From Caldilinea sp. CFX5 (lineage in GTDB: Bacteria > Chloroflexota > Anaerolineae > Caldilineales > Caldilineaceae), in contig QWII01000048.1 in the NCBI GenBank assembly GCA_021405325.1, positions 33,476 through 97,475 on the forward strand: DNA of 64,000 nucleotides. Direction: 5' to 3'. Positions 1-8,041 of the stretch are shown one piece after another (position 1 is the stretch's first letter; every line of letters starts with the position of its first letter). The translations under genes were made by a program, and so were the position numbers. The notes under the pieces are model-generated. The model was given only the letters and a program-made list of their open reading frames with translations, was not told the origin of the DNA and did not search any database.

Positions 1-2
1 AC

Positions 3-413
3 GATTTTATGCAACAACATGGCTTGCCGGTCGATCCAGACTTGATTGTCGAGGTTCCCTACGAGCTGGCGCAGGGCTATGCCGCGGCCCAGCAATTGTT
101 AACGAGGGCTACACCGCCGACGGCGATCTTTGCCGGCAACGATCTGCTTGCCATCGGGGCCATGCACGCGGCCCATGAGCAAGGGATTGCCATTCCGGCC
201 GCGCTATCGATCATCGGGCTGGATGATATTCCCGCCGCGGCGATGACCTTGCCAGGGTTGACAACGGTGGCGAAGCCGAAATATACGATTGGACAACAGG
301 CAGCGACCTTTCTGCTGGAACGGTTGGCCGGCACAGCCCCAGCGGACGCGCGACGGCTTCTGCTGCCTTGCCAGTTGGTGGTGCGCGGTTCGACGGCAGC
401 ACCACCGGCGTGA
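3..413 (+). CDS. LacI-family transcriptional regulator, C-terminal part (5' end outside window)
   Basis: This is the C-terminal third of a LacI/GalR-type sugar-responsive repressor; the reading frame is already open at the window edge, so the DNA-binding part lies upstream. The visible part carries the typical effector-domain run AIFAGNDLLAIGAMHAAHEQG followed by SIIGLDDIPAAAM and LTTVAKP. LacI proteins bind an operator until a sugar or nucleoside ligand releases them. It lies just ahead of an ADP-ribosylglycohydrolase gene and a sugar ABC importer on the same strand, so it probably controls that cluster (inference). Confidence 0.88.
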   Translation, partial: DFMQQHGLPVDPDLIVEVPYELAQGYAAAQQLLTRATPPTAIFAGNDLLAIGAMHAAHEQGIAIPAALSIIGLDDIPAAAMTLPGLTTVAKPKYTIGQQAATFLLERLAGTAPADARRLLLPCQLVVRGSTAAPPA

Positions 414-446
414 ACAACGACAACGAATTGGGGGAGTAACGAAGGC

Positions 447-1430
447 ATGATCACACGGCAACAATTAGCTGCGGATCGAGAACGCTGTCGAGCGAAGGCA
501 GTGGGCTGTTTGTTGGGACTGGCAGTGGGGGACGCGCTAGGGGATCTGGGGCGCAACCAGGAACATCGCCTGCGCTATGGTATTGCCACCGAAGTGACCG
601 CCGCCGCCAAGAGTACCGATGACACCGAGTTTGCCCTGTTGACGGCGCGCACCATCCTCGATCATGGTGGTGATGTGACTACGGCGGCGGTTGTGCAATC
701 ATGGCGCAAGTACATTCTGGATCTGGGGGGCGTCTTTGAGCGCGGGGGCAAGCCCCAATATGGCGCGGTCGCCAATTTGCGCCGTGGGCTACTGCCGCCG
801 CTCTCCGGCATTGACAATGTACAAAACGATGATGACGGTGCCGCTATGCGGATTGCACCTATCGGCATTCTCTGCGCCGGGGAACCGGAACGCGCCGCCG
901 CCTTGGCCCAACTTGAAGCGCAGATCAGCCATGATCGCGACGGCATCTGGGCGGCGCAAGCGGTAGCCGCCAGCGTCGCCGTTGCGCTGGTGGATGGCAC
1001 GGTTGATGAGATCATCGCCGCTGGTTTACGTCACATCCCGGAAAACAGTTGGTTAGGGCGCACAATGGCGCGGGCCATGACCATCTGCGATGAAGCGGGC
1101 AGCATCGAAAACGCTTGGCTCCCCTTGCATGATGATTTGTGGACGCCCGTCCATTCGGTCAGCCCGGAAGCCATTCCCCAAGCCTATGCTGTCTTCCGCC
1201 TCACCGGGGGTGATTTTCACAAGGGCATGTTCTGGGGCTGTAACTTTGGCCGCGACGCCGATACGATTGGCGCAGTCATCGGCGCCCTCTGTGGCGCCCG
1301 GCATGGCAACAGCGTCATCCCCGCCGCCTGGGCCGAAAAGGTGCGCCGCCCCGCCGGCGTCTGTCTACGCTTTGCTGCCCAGGAGGATGTCGTGGATGTT
1401 GGCGAACAGTTGGCCGCATATATTCGGTAA
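447..1430 (+). CDS. ADP-ribosylglycohydrolase family protein (copy 1 of 3)
   Basis: Family enzymes (DraG, ARH3) remove alpha-linked ADP-ribose using two metal ions. The 327-residue protein has the N-terminal GDALG (28-32), the metal-binding TDDT (57-60) and the C-terminal RDADTIGA (from residue 269), so all expected metal ligands are present. ATG follows a purine-rich stretch (GAAGG, 441-445). It sits 33 bp after the LacI-type gene and upstream of a sugar ABC importer. Because no ADP-ribosyltransferase is visible, a small-molecule ribosyl substrate is as likely as a protein substrate. Two divergent paralogues lie at 6968 and 10848. Confidence 0.9.
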   Translation: MITRQQLAADRERCRAKAVGCLLGLAVGDALGDLGRNQEHRLRYGIATEVTAAAKSTDDTEFALLTARTILDHGGDVTTAAVVQSWRKYILDLGGVFERGGKPQYGAVANLRRGLLPPLSGIDNVQNDDDGAAMRIAPIGILCAGEPERAAALAQLEAQISHDRDGIWAAQAVAASVAVALVDGTVDEIIAAGLRHIPENSWLGRTMARAMTICDEAGSIENAWLPLHDDLWTPVHSVSPEAIPQAYAVFRLTGGDFHKGMFWGCNFGRDADTIGAVIGALCGARHGNSVIPAAWAEKVRRPAGVCLRFAAQEDVVDVGEQLAAYIR

Positions 1431-1477
1431 GCTGTACATCGACTTAATGTTCTTCAATCATCGTAACCGTGATTTTA

Positions 1478-1930
1478 ATGACTAACAATACAACCAACAA
1501 GCATAGCGAATCAGAGCGGATTGTTTTAAAACGCTCACTTGATGGTTTAGGTTATAGTATTGGTAGCGGTGCTGTTCTGATTTTGATAGCTGCGTTATTT
1601 AGCTTCAGGCAAGCGTCGTTTCTATTCGGCTGTCTCATCCTAGCATCATTGTTGATACTTCCTGTGGCTTATCTGCATATTTTACGGGATGATGAGCCAA
1701 AGCTCATTATGGATGAGAAGGGTATTTATGCCAAAGATGTCGGTCAATTTACCTGGGAAAGCATTCGAGAGGTTTGGCCCGAATATTACCGTGGGGTTTG
1801 TATGCTTGTGTTAAAACTCAAAGATAACGAACACTATCGGTTGCCTATATCATCGCTAACCATGCAACCTGACGATATTCGGTATTATGTTGAGAAGCAG
1901 ATCGCCAAATACACGGAAGAACCCCGATAG
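1478..1930 (+). CDS. Small membrane protein, STM3941-like
   Basis: About 150 residues: a short polar N-terminus, two adjacent hydrophobic segments (about residues 20-65) and a soluble C-terminal part (PKLIMDEKGIYAKDVGQFTWESI) that looks like the PH-like domain of STM3941-type proteins. Function unknown. A GTG at 1469 is in frame, but ATG 1478 is preferred. The gene is visibly richer in A+T than its neighbours, which suggests acquisition from elsewhere. It separates ARH copy 1 from the ABC importer and need not belong to either. Confidence 0.65.
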   Translation: MTNNTTNKHSESERIVLKRSLDGLGYSIGSGAVLILIAALFSFRQASFLFGCLILASLLILPVAYLHILRDDEPKLIMDEKGIYAKDVGQFTWESIREVWPEYYRGVCMLVLKLKDNEHYRLPISSLTMQPDDIRYYVEKQIAKYTEEPR

Positions 1931-2010
1931 CACAACCATATTCTGCATGTTATAACGGCTGTTTGGAATCGTGTTCAACATTTCCATTGCACCTTTTATA
2001 GGAGGAATCT

Positions 2011-3360
2011 ATGAGCAGCAAGCTATCGCGTCGTCAATTTTTAAAAGCCGCCGGTGTTAGCGCCACGGGTTTAGCGTTGGTCGCCTGTGCGCCGATTGGT
2101 CAAGCGCCATCCGGCGCGGAGGGGAGCGCCCCCGCCGCCGATGTGGTGGAGATCGACTGGTGGACCGTGGCCGGCGCTGATGTCGGCACGGAGGAGGATC
2201 AACGGGCCTGGGTCGATGCCTTCCATGCCAGCGAGGCCAGCCAGGGTGTGCGGGTCAACGCCACCTTCCTGCCCGATGATGGCTATTCGGAAAAGATGAC
2301 CACCGTCCTCGGCACCGGCGCTGGTCTGCCCGATGTCGCCACCTTCTGGAGCGCCGACTGGTTCCCGCAAGCCACCGACCTGACCAGTTTCCTCGAACGC
2401 GATGGCGTGGATATTGACATGTACTCCAAGATTCACTTCGATACCCGCTGCCGCTTTGGCGACCAGATTATCGGCCTGCCGGTCGGCGTCGGCGCCACCA
2501 TGTATTTCTACAACGCCACTCTCTTTGAAGAAAAAGGGTTGACGACGCCGGAGTGGGGCTACACCATGCAACAGTGGATGGCCGACGCCCAGCAACTCAG
2601 CGCCCCCGACAAGAAGATCTTTGGCGCCGCCATGCCCACCCGTGTCTGGCGTGGCGAGTTTTTCGCCTTTGGCGCCCGCCCCTTTGATGACGAGGGCAAG
2701 GTGGTCGATGGCTTTATGAATGGCCCCAAGACCCAAGCCGCTTTTGAGTTTATGCACGACCTAGCGAAGTCCGGGGCCACACCGACCTATGCCGAATTCC
2801 AGGCGTTGCAAACCGAAGGCACCGGCCCGATTGATCTCTTCAACACCGGTCGGCTGGGCTTTGCTGGGTTGAACAACGGCCAGTTCAGGCGCGTCGATGA
2901 AGCGGGCGTGAAATTTGGCTTGGTGCATAATCCCCAGGTTGAAGGCGAAGAGGTGATCACCAACGGCTGGACGCTACAACTGGGCATCCCCAAAGGCAGC
3001 CAGAAACAGGAAGGCGCCTGGCAATGGCTCAAGTGGATGACCGGCATGGAGGGCCAGCGGTTCCTGCAAGCGCGCGACAACGGCTACACCGCCAACATCC
3101 CTGCGCTCTGGGAAGAACACCCGGCCAAAGAAGACCCCCGCGTCCAGTTCTTCTTTGAGATCCTCAAGACGAAGCAAGTCTGGGAATTTTCCGGGCGCTT
3201 CCCCTATTTCGGCAAAGTCACCCGCCTCTGCCAGGATCTCTACGACCAGATCTACCTGGGCGACATCGAAAAAGCCGCCATCAAACCGGCGTTGGATGCG
3301 CTAGTCGCCCAAGCGCAGGAAATCGTGGACACCGAGCGGAAAGCGTTGGGTCTGGCTTAA
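2011..3360 (+). CDS. Sugar ABC transporter substrate-binding lipoprotein (family 1)
   Basis: Extracellular solute-binding protein that captures a sugar and hands it to the permeases encoded next. The N-terminus carries a twin-arginine motif (SRRQFLK, 6-12), a hydrophobic stretch and a lipobox ending at Cys26 (LVAC), so export through Tat followed by lipid anchoring is expected. Its 449 residues fit the MalE/UgpB-like class, and the C-terminal part contains the usual AWQWLKWMTG segment. A good ribosome-binding site (AGGAGG, about 2001) precedes ATG 2011. The substrate cannot be read from sequence. Confidence 0.92.
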   Translation: MSSKLSRRQFLKAAGVSATGLALVACAPIGQAPSGAEGSAPAADVVEIDWWTVAGADVGTEEDQRAWVDAFHASEASQGVRVNATFLPDDGYSEKMTTVLGTGAGLPDVATFWSADWFPQATDLTSFLERDGVDIDMYSKIHFDTRCRFGDQIIGLPVGVGATMYFYNATLFEEKGLTTPEWGYTMQQWMADAQQLSAPDKKIFGAAMPTRVWRGEFFAFGARPFDDEGKVVDGFMNGPKTQAAFEFMHDLAKSGATPTYAEFQALQTEGTGPIDLFNTGRLGFAGLNNGQFRRVDEAGVKFGLVHNPQVEGEEVITNGWTLQLGIPKGSQKQEGAWQWLKWMTGMEGQRFLQARDNGYTANIPALWEEHPAKEDPRVQFFFEILKTKQVWEFSGRFPYFGKVTRLCQDLYDQIYLGDIEKAAIKPALDALVAQAQEIVDTERKALGLA

Positions 3361-3363
3361 TAC

Positions 3364-3474
3364 CTGACAAGGTGACAAGGTGAAGGGGTGACAAGTCAGG
3401 TTGATGCTACGATGAATGTTCCCCATTAACGATCACCCTGTCACCCTGTCACCCTGTCACCTTGTCATCTTCTG
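3364..3474. repeat. Intergenic inverted repeat built of tandem variants
   Basis: The left arm repeats GACAAGGTG and GGTGACAAG variants just after the binding-protein stop. The right arm repeats CACCCTGTCACC three times and ends CACCTTGTCA. The transcript would form a long imperfect hairpin between binding-protein and permease genes. There is no T-tract, so it may stabilise or partly terminate the mRNA. Confidence 0.75.
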
Positions 3475-3481
3475 GAGTTCT

Positions 3482-4378
3482 ATGCGTCCGGCAACACGCG
3501 AAGCCATCGAAGGTTATATCGGCATCAGCCCGTGGTTGATTGGCTTTCTGCTCTTCACCTTGGGGCCGTTTGTCGCGTCCTTTGTCCTCAGTTTTAGCGA
3601 CTGGCGGATTACGGTTGCGCCGACGTGGGTGGGGACGGACAACTATGTGCGCATCTTTACCAAAGATCCCGATTTCTACCAGTCGCTCAAAGTGACCTTT
3701 ACCTATGTAGCGCTGTCGCTGCCGATCAACCTGGCGGCGGGGTTGGGGTTGTCGTTGCTGCTCAATCATCAGTTGTTTGGCATACGCGGCTTTCGCACCT
3801 TGTTCTACCTGCCGGTAGTACTCTCCGGCGTCTCGGTGGCGTTGATGTGGGCCTGGCTGCTCAACCCGGAATATGGTGTGGTCAATACGCTCTTGGCCGC
3901 TGTGGGCATCACGGGGCCGCAATGGTTTTGGAGTCCAACCTGGGCCTTGCCGAGCGTGGTCTTGATGAGCCTGTGGCGGGTCGGCGGCGGTGCGATTATT
4001 TACCTGGCTGGCCTGCAAAACATCCCGCCCCATCTCTACGAAGCGGCGGAGATCGATGGGGCCAGTCGCTGGGCGCGGTTGCGGCATATCACCTTGCCCA
4101 TGCTCACGCCAACGATCTTCTTTCAACTAGTGATGGAACTGATCGACGCCTTTCAGGTCTTTACCGCCGTCTATGTGATCACCGGGGGCGGGCCGGTGCG
4201 CTCGACGCTTTTCTACATGTACCTGATCTTCCGCACGGCCTTCCAGGATTTTGACATGGGCTATGCTTCGGCACTGGCTTGGATTATGGCGGTGATCATC
4301 ATGATCTTCACGGCGCTGGTCTTCCGTAGTTCGCCGCTCTGGGTCTATTATGAAGCCGAAGGGCGAGGGAACCGCTAA
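3482..4378 (+). CDS. Sugar ABC transporter permease, MalF/UgpA type
   Basis: Inner-membrane permease of about 298 residues with six predicted membrane segments. It has the cytoplasmic ATPase-contact loop EAAEIDGASRWARLRHI typical of the family. ATG 3482 is preferred over an upstream in-frame ATG (3416) because the extra residues would be translated from the CACCCTGT repeat. It overlaps the next permease gene by one base (TAATG), so the two are translationally coupled. No ATPase gene follows; such systems often share an MsmK-like ATPase encoded elsewhere. Confidence 0.9.
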   Translation: MRPATREAIEGYIGISPWLIGFLLFTLGPFVASFVLSFSDWRITVAPTWVGTDNYVRIFTKDPDFYQSLKVTFTYVALSLPINLAAGLGLSLLLNHQLFGIRGFRTLFYLPVVLSGVSVALMWAWLLNPEYGVVNTLLAAVGITGPQWFWSPTWALPSVVLMSLWRVGGGAIIYLAGLQNIPPHLYEAAEIDGASRWARLRHITLPMLTPTIFFQLVMELIDAFQVFTAVYVITGGGPVRSTLFYMYLIFRTAFQDFDMGYASALAWIMAVIIMIFTALVFRSSPLWVYYEAEGRGNR

Positions 4379-5268
4379 TGGCTGTCCAATCTTCGACGGC
4401 GCAGTTGACCGTCAAAACGCCGTTGCTGGCCTCGCGCACCTGGTCGCGCCGGCTGAACCATCTGCTTGTCTTCCTGGCGTTGGTAGTTCTGGCGATCTTG
4501 ATGATCATCATCCCGATTGGCTGGATGGTGATTACGGCGCTCAAGGAGCCGCAGCAGATCTTTGCCTGGCCGCCGGTCTACTGGCCTGACCCCATCCGCT
4601 GGCAGAATTTTACTGATGTGCTGACGCAGATTCCCTTTGTGCGCTATGCCGGTAACTCGTTCTTGATTGCCTTTATGAACATTATCGGGCGGCTGTTGTC
4701 CTGTACACTGGTCGCCTATTCGTTCGCCCGACTGCGCTTTCCGGGGCGGAATTTGCTCTTTATGTTGCTGCTCTCGACCCTGATGATCCCCGGTCAGGTG
4801 ACGCTCTTGCCCCAGTTTGTGCTTTTTAACTGGCTGGGCTGGGTGGGCAGTTACCTGCCGTTGATTGTGCCGTCGTTTTTTGGCAACGCCTTTTTTATCT
4901 TTCTCATGCGCCAGTATATTTTGACCATTCCGCGCGACCTCGACGAAGCGGCGCGCATCGACGGCGCCTCAACCTGGGGCGTCTTCCGGCGCATCATCCT
5001 GCCCCTCTGTGTGCCGCCAATGATGGTGATCGCGGTGTTGACCTTTTTGTGGACCTGGAATGAATTTCTCGACCCGCTCATCTACATCAGCGACTATGAC
5101 GCCTATACGATCCAGTTAGGGTTGAACATGCTCAAGGGGCGCTACAATATCCAGTGGAATTTGATCATGGCCGGCTCGTTGATTGGGGTGCTGCCGCCGT
5201 TGCTGCTCTATTTTGTAGCGCAAAAACATTTGATCGGCGGGATCGCCAGTGTGGGGATTAAGGGATAG
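4378..5268 (+). CDS. Sugar ABC transporter permease, MalG/UgpE type
   Basis: Second permease of the importer, 296 residues, with six membrane segments and the loop EAARIDGASTWGVFRRI. The first membrane segment (about 28-50) follows a 27-residue cytoplasmic tail, as usual for MalG-like subunits. Its start codon overlaps the preceding stop. With the binding protein at 2011 and the permease at 3482 it forms a carbohydrate importer without an encoded ATPase. Confidence 0.9.
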   Translation: MAVQSSTAQLTVKTPLLASRTWSRRLNHLLVFLALVVLAILMIIIPIGWMVITALKEPQQIFAWPPVYWPDPIRWQNFTDVLTQIPFVRYAGNSFLIAFMNIIGRLLSCTLVAYSFARLRFPGRNLLFMLLLSTLMIPGQVTLLPQFVLFNWLGWVGSYLPLIVPSFFGNAFFIFLMRQYILTIPRDLDEAARIDGASTWGVFRRIILPLCVPPMMVIAVLTFLWTWNEFLDPLIYISDYDAYTIQLGLNMLKGRYNIQWNLIMAGSLIGVLPPLLLYFVAQKHLIGGIASVGIKG

Positions 5269-5344
5269 TCATGCTGCCTTAGGAGAGCGCCCCGGTGACA
5301 GTGACAAGCGCAAGTTGACATTTAGCTGCACTTATGCCAAAATG

Positions 5345-5384
5345 TTATACAGGTTGTATAAGTTGTCTGATCTGTATAGATACA
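5345..5384 (+). promoter_or_regulatory. Operator-like inverted repeats before a toxin-antitoxin pair
   Basis: Two short inverted repeats lie just upstream of the antitoxin gene: TTATAC/GTATAA (5345-5350 and 5356-5361) and TGTAT/ATACA (5373-5384). Repeated TATAC/GTATA half-sites are what a Phd/YefM dimer usually binds for autoregulation. A TTGACA at 5315-5320 may be the -35 box, but no well-spaced -10 is clear. Confidence 0.5.
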
Positions 5385-5394
5385 AAGGTAAATT

Positions 5395-5655
5395 ATGACT
5401 GTCAAAACAATTAAGAGCGAAGAGGCGCGGAGCAAAATGCGCGATATTTTGGATGACGTGACGGCTGGTCGCGAGGTTGTGATTGAGCGCTATAACAAAC
5501 CGGTGGGCGTGATCATTCCCCATGCGCTTTGGCAACGCTTCAAGAAATTACAGCGTGAGGAGATTGCCCGTATTCGGCAGGAGATGGATGCAGGGAACTA
5601 TCGGACATGGGATGAGGTAAAGACCGAATTGCAAGCAGAAGGCATTTTGCCGTGA
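5395..5655 (+). CDS. Antitoxin, Phd/YefM family
   Basis: An 86-residue protein starting MTVKTIKSEEARSKMRDILD and containing REVVIERYNKPVGVIIP, the usual Phd/YefM N-terminal DNA-binding fold. The C-terminal part is charged and should wrap the toxin. It overlaps the toxin start by four bases (GTGA), the common arrangement for such pairs. The repeats at 5345-5384 are its likely operator. Confidence 0.88.
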   Translation: MTVKTIKSEEARSKMRDILDDVTAGREVVIERYNKPVGVIIPHALWQRFKKLQREEIARIRQEMDAGNYRTWDEVKTELQAEGILP

Positions 5656-5891
5656 GATGGGAGTTACGCTTAAGCCGCGAGGCTATCGCTGCCTTGTATC
5701 GACTTGACCGTAATATTGCTCGTAATGTATCCGCCGCGTTAGATGAGATGTCCATTGATCCTGCTCTGGCGAATTTACAAGCGGATGAGGATGATCCCAG
5801 TCTTTATTGGCTTGCCGTCGAGGGTGATGTAACCATTCGCTTAGAAATTCTTGACGAACGCCATGCGATCCGGATTGTCAGGATTGATTAG
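5652..5891 (+). CDS. RelE/ParE-superfamily toxin
   Basis: A 79-residue basic protein read from GTG 5652. It shows the RelE/ParE pattern: WELRLSREAIAALYRLD at the N-terminus, a central YWLAVEGDVTIRLEI strand region and a final HAIRIVRID. Family members cleave ribosome-bound mRNA or poison gyrase; which applies cannot be told here. It is translationally coupled to the antitoxin, and the next gene begins inside its 3' end. Confidence 0.85.
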   Translation: MRWELRLSREAIAALYRLDRNIARNVSAALDEMSIDPALANLQADEDDPSLYWLAVEGDVTIRLEILDERHAIRIVRID

Positions 5892-6864
5892 ACGCCTTAT
5901 TCCCAAGCCTCTGACCATCAACTACCGTTATCTAGGATTGGTCGCCAGTTTTTGTGCGCTGACACTTTTCCTCTGGCGTAATTGCCAGATCCCAGAAGAA
6001 TCATTTGTCGCGATGACACCCCGGCGCGCCTTTGGCGCAGCCGTGTTACATGATCAGGTTTACGTTGTCGGTGGCTGGAATGGCGCCGCGAGCCAACTCG
6101 ATCTAGTCGAGGTGTTTGACCCGGCTGCACATCAATGGGCGAGGGCCGCCCCATTACAGGTTGCCCGTAGCCAACATGCGGTAATCGCCGTGGATGAGCA
6201 ACTGTGGGCGATTGGCGGTTGGAGCGCCGACCACGGATTGGTGAGCGCCGTCGAACGGTTTTCAGTGGCGCAAGGCGACTGGACAATTGTAACGCACCTG
6301 CCGATGCCACGGCGGGAACCGGGCGCAGCGCATTTCAAGCAATGGCTAGTGGTCGCCGGCGGTTTTGATGGCAGCAGTGACGCTGATCTCGATGGCTACA
6401 GCAACCGAGTTGAAGCGTATGATCTCGACCAGGGAAGCTGGCGGCGGTTAGCGAATCTGGCTGTGCCGCGCCGCGGTTTGGCGCTGGTGGCGGCGGATGA
6501 GCGCCTTTTTGCCCTTGGCGGTTACACGGCGGAAGGCGGCTTTACCAATATCGTGGAAGAGTACGACGCCGCGCGGAATCGCTGGGTGCAGCTACCTTGG
6601 GCCATTGCCCCCCGCACCTGGGTCGCGCCGGTGGTGATCGACGGGGCAATCCTGCTGGCCGGTGGCTATAACCAGAGCGGGTTTCTGGGGTTGGTCGAAC
6701 GGATCGATCCCCACACCGGTCAATTGTGTCACCCGCCACCGTTACAGACGCCCCGTTCCTGGTTTGCCCTGGCGCCAACAACGATTGGGCTGTTGGCGCT
6801 GGGCGGGGAAACAGCGGATGGCTTTACCGGCAACAGCGAGCTGGTTGCGACCAACTGTGAGTAG
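5863..6864 (+). CDS. Kelch-repeat beta-propeller protein, membrane-anchored or secreted
   Basis: About 333 residues: a hydrophobic N-terminal segment (LGLVASFCALTLFLW) then five to six kelch motifs with GG pairs (VYVVGGWNG, LWAIGGWSA, LVVAGGFDG, LFALGGYTA, ILLAGGYNQ, LLALGGETA). Each is followed by a conserved W a few dozen residues later. This predicts a beta-propeller outside the membrane. ATG 5863 would overlap the toxin gene by 29 bases; a later start just before the hydrophobic segment is also possible. Substrate and function are unknown. Confidence 0.82.
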   Translation: MRSGLSGLIRRLIPKPLTINYRYLGLVASFCALTLFLWRNCQIPEESFVAMTPRRAFGAAVLHDQVYVVGGWNGAASQLDLVEVFDPAAHQWARAAPLQVARSQHAVIAVDEQLWAIGGWSADHGLVSAVERFSVAQGDWTIVTHLPMPRREPGAAHFKQWLVVAGGFDGSSDADLDGYSNRVEAYDLDQGSWRRLANLAVPRRGLALVAADERLFALGGYTAEGGFTNIVEEYDAARNRWVQLPWAIAPRTWVAPVVIDGAILLAGGYNQSGFLGLVERIDPHTGQLCHPPPLQTPRSWFALAPTTIGLLALGGETADGFTGNSELVATNCE

Positions 6865-6884
6865 TTTCGCACAAGATTAATAAC

Positions 6885-6947
6885 GACTAAACACAGAAAG
6901 AAGAAACACAGAAAAATGCTCCGTGTTCTTTCGCTCCATGTTTAGTC
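6885..6947. repeat. Intergenic hairpin after kelch gene
   Basis: GACTAAACA (6885-6893) pairs perfectly with TGTTTAGTC (6939-6947), with further partial pairing inside (AACAC with GTGTT). It separates the kelch gene from ARH copy 2 and lacks a T-tract. Confidence 0.65.
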
Positions 6948-6967
6948 TCTTAGCGTAGGATAGCGAT

Positions 6968-7951
6968 ATGAGTGAGATAGAGGATCGATTACGGCGCGCA
7001 CGGGGCGCATTGGTTGGCGTGGCCATTGGTGACGCGATGGGTGCGCCGGTGGAGGGCCGTTCTGCCGCCGAGATTCGCCAGAGCTATGGCCGCATCACCG
7101 ACTTTCTCAGTAACGACGCCGTTGGCACCGATGACACCGATTTTACCCTCTTTAACGCCCACCTGTTGCTGACCTATGGCGCTGCGATTACGCTGGAACA
7201 AGTAGAGGCGGAGTGGCGCCACCGGCTGTTGAGCGGCCAATGGTTCTACCGCCCTGGCGGCTTTAGCGATGTCGTTTCGACGCGCAACCTGGCTACCGGT
7301 CTTCATGCCCCGCAGTCGGGCGCCTTTGGTCATCAGATGTGGAGCGACGGCGTGGCAATGGCGATCAGCCCTGCCGGCATCCTTGCCGCTGGTCGGCCTG
7401 AACTGGCGGCGCAACTGGCCGTCACCCTGGGTAGCGTCTCCAATGGGCGGGATGGCGTTTGGGCGGCGCAAGCAGTGGCAGCGGCGGTTGCCGTGGCGAT
7501 GGTGGGCGCTTCGCCACAGGAGATGTTGGCAACGGCGTTAGCGATGATTCCGCCTGATTCGTGGACCAGCCGTGCGCTACAACGGGCCAACGCGATCAGC
7601 AAACAATTTTCGGCGGATCTTGATACTGCCCTGCAACAGTTGAGCGATGAGATTGTCGTGGCCTGGTGGCCGTGGGCCGATCTGGTGACGGAAGCCGTAC
7701 CGCTGGCCTTTGGTGCGTTTCTGGCGACCAATGGCGACTTTCGCCGCGCCGTCCCTGCCGGGGTCAGCCTGGGGCGCGATGCCGACACGATTGGCGCTAT
7801 TGTCGGCAGCCTGGCCGGCGCTTATGGTGGTCGCAACGCCATTCCCGATGCCTGGGCCAGCCGGGTGCAGGTTTCTACTGGCAAGTGCATCGGCTTTGTC
7901 GCCGGCCAGTCGATTGAAACCGTGGCGGAACAGCTTGTCAACAAAAGCTAA
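6968..7951 (+). CDS. ADP-ribosylglycohydrolase family protein (copy 2 of 3)
   Basis: 327 residues with all hallmark metal ligands: GDAMG (21-25), TDDT (54-57) and RDADTIGA (from residue 270). It is clearly divergent from copy 1 although the lengths are equal. It stands directly upstream of the citDE fusion, citF and ARH copy 3 on the same strand, with only a REP-like triple hairpin in the 90-bp gap. This placement makes a role connected with citrate lyase or its ribosyl-containing cofactor worth considering (inference). ATG 6968 follows AGGATAG. Confidence 0.9.
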   Translation: MSEIEDRLRRARGALVGVAIGDAMGAPVEGRSAAEIRQSYGRITDFLSNDAVGTDDTDFTLFNAHLLLTYGAAITLEQVEAEWRHRLLSGQWFYRPGGFSDVVSTRNLATGLHAPQSGAFGHQMWSDGVAMAISPAGILAAGRPELAAQLAVTLGSVSNGRDGVWAAQAVAAAVAVAMVGASPQEMLATALAMIPPDSWTSRALQRANAISKQFSADLDTALQQLSDEIVVAWWPWADLVTEAVPLAFGAFLATNGDFRRAVPAGVSLGRDADTIGAIVGSLAGAYGGRNAIPDAWASRVQVSTGKCIGFVAGQSIETVAEQLVNKS

Positions 7952-7966
7952 CTATTGCTGGTTCCT

Positions 7967-8024
7967 CACGCTTCGCGTGGGGACGCAGAGCGTCCAACCT
8001 GCATTCCGCCGCCGAGCGGCGGAA
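7967..8024. repeat. REP-like triple hairpin between ARH copy 2 and citDE
   Basis: Three consecutive perfect short hairpins: CACGC-ttc-GCGTG (7967-7979), GGACGC-aga-GCGTCC (7981-7995) and TTCCGCCGC-cga-GCGGCGGAA (8004-8024). Similar GGGACGCAGAGCGTCC modules are familiar as dispersed REP-like palindromes in many bacterial phyla. It may act as an mRNA processing or stability element inside the operon. Confidence 0.75.
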
Positions 8025-8041
8025 CGAGAAGGGGAAAAACG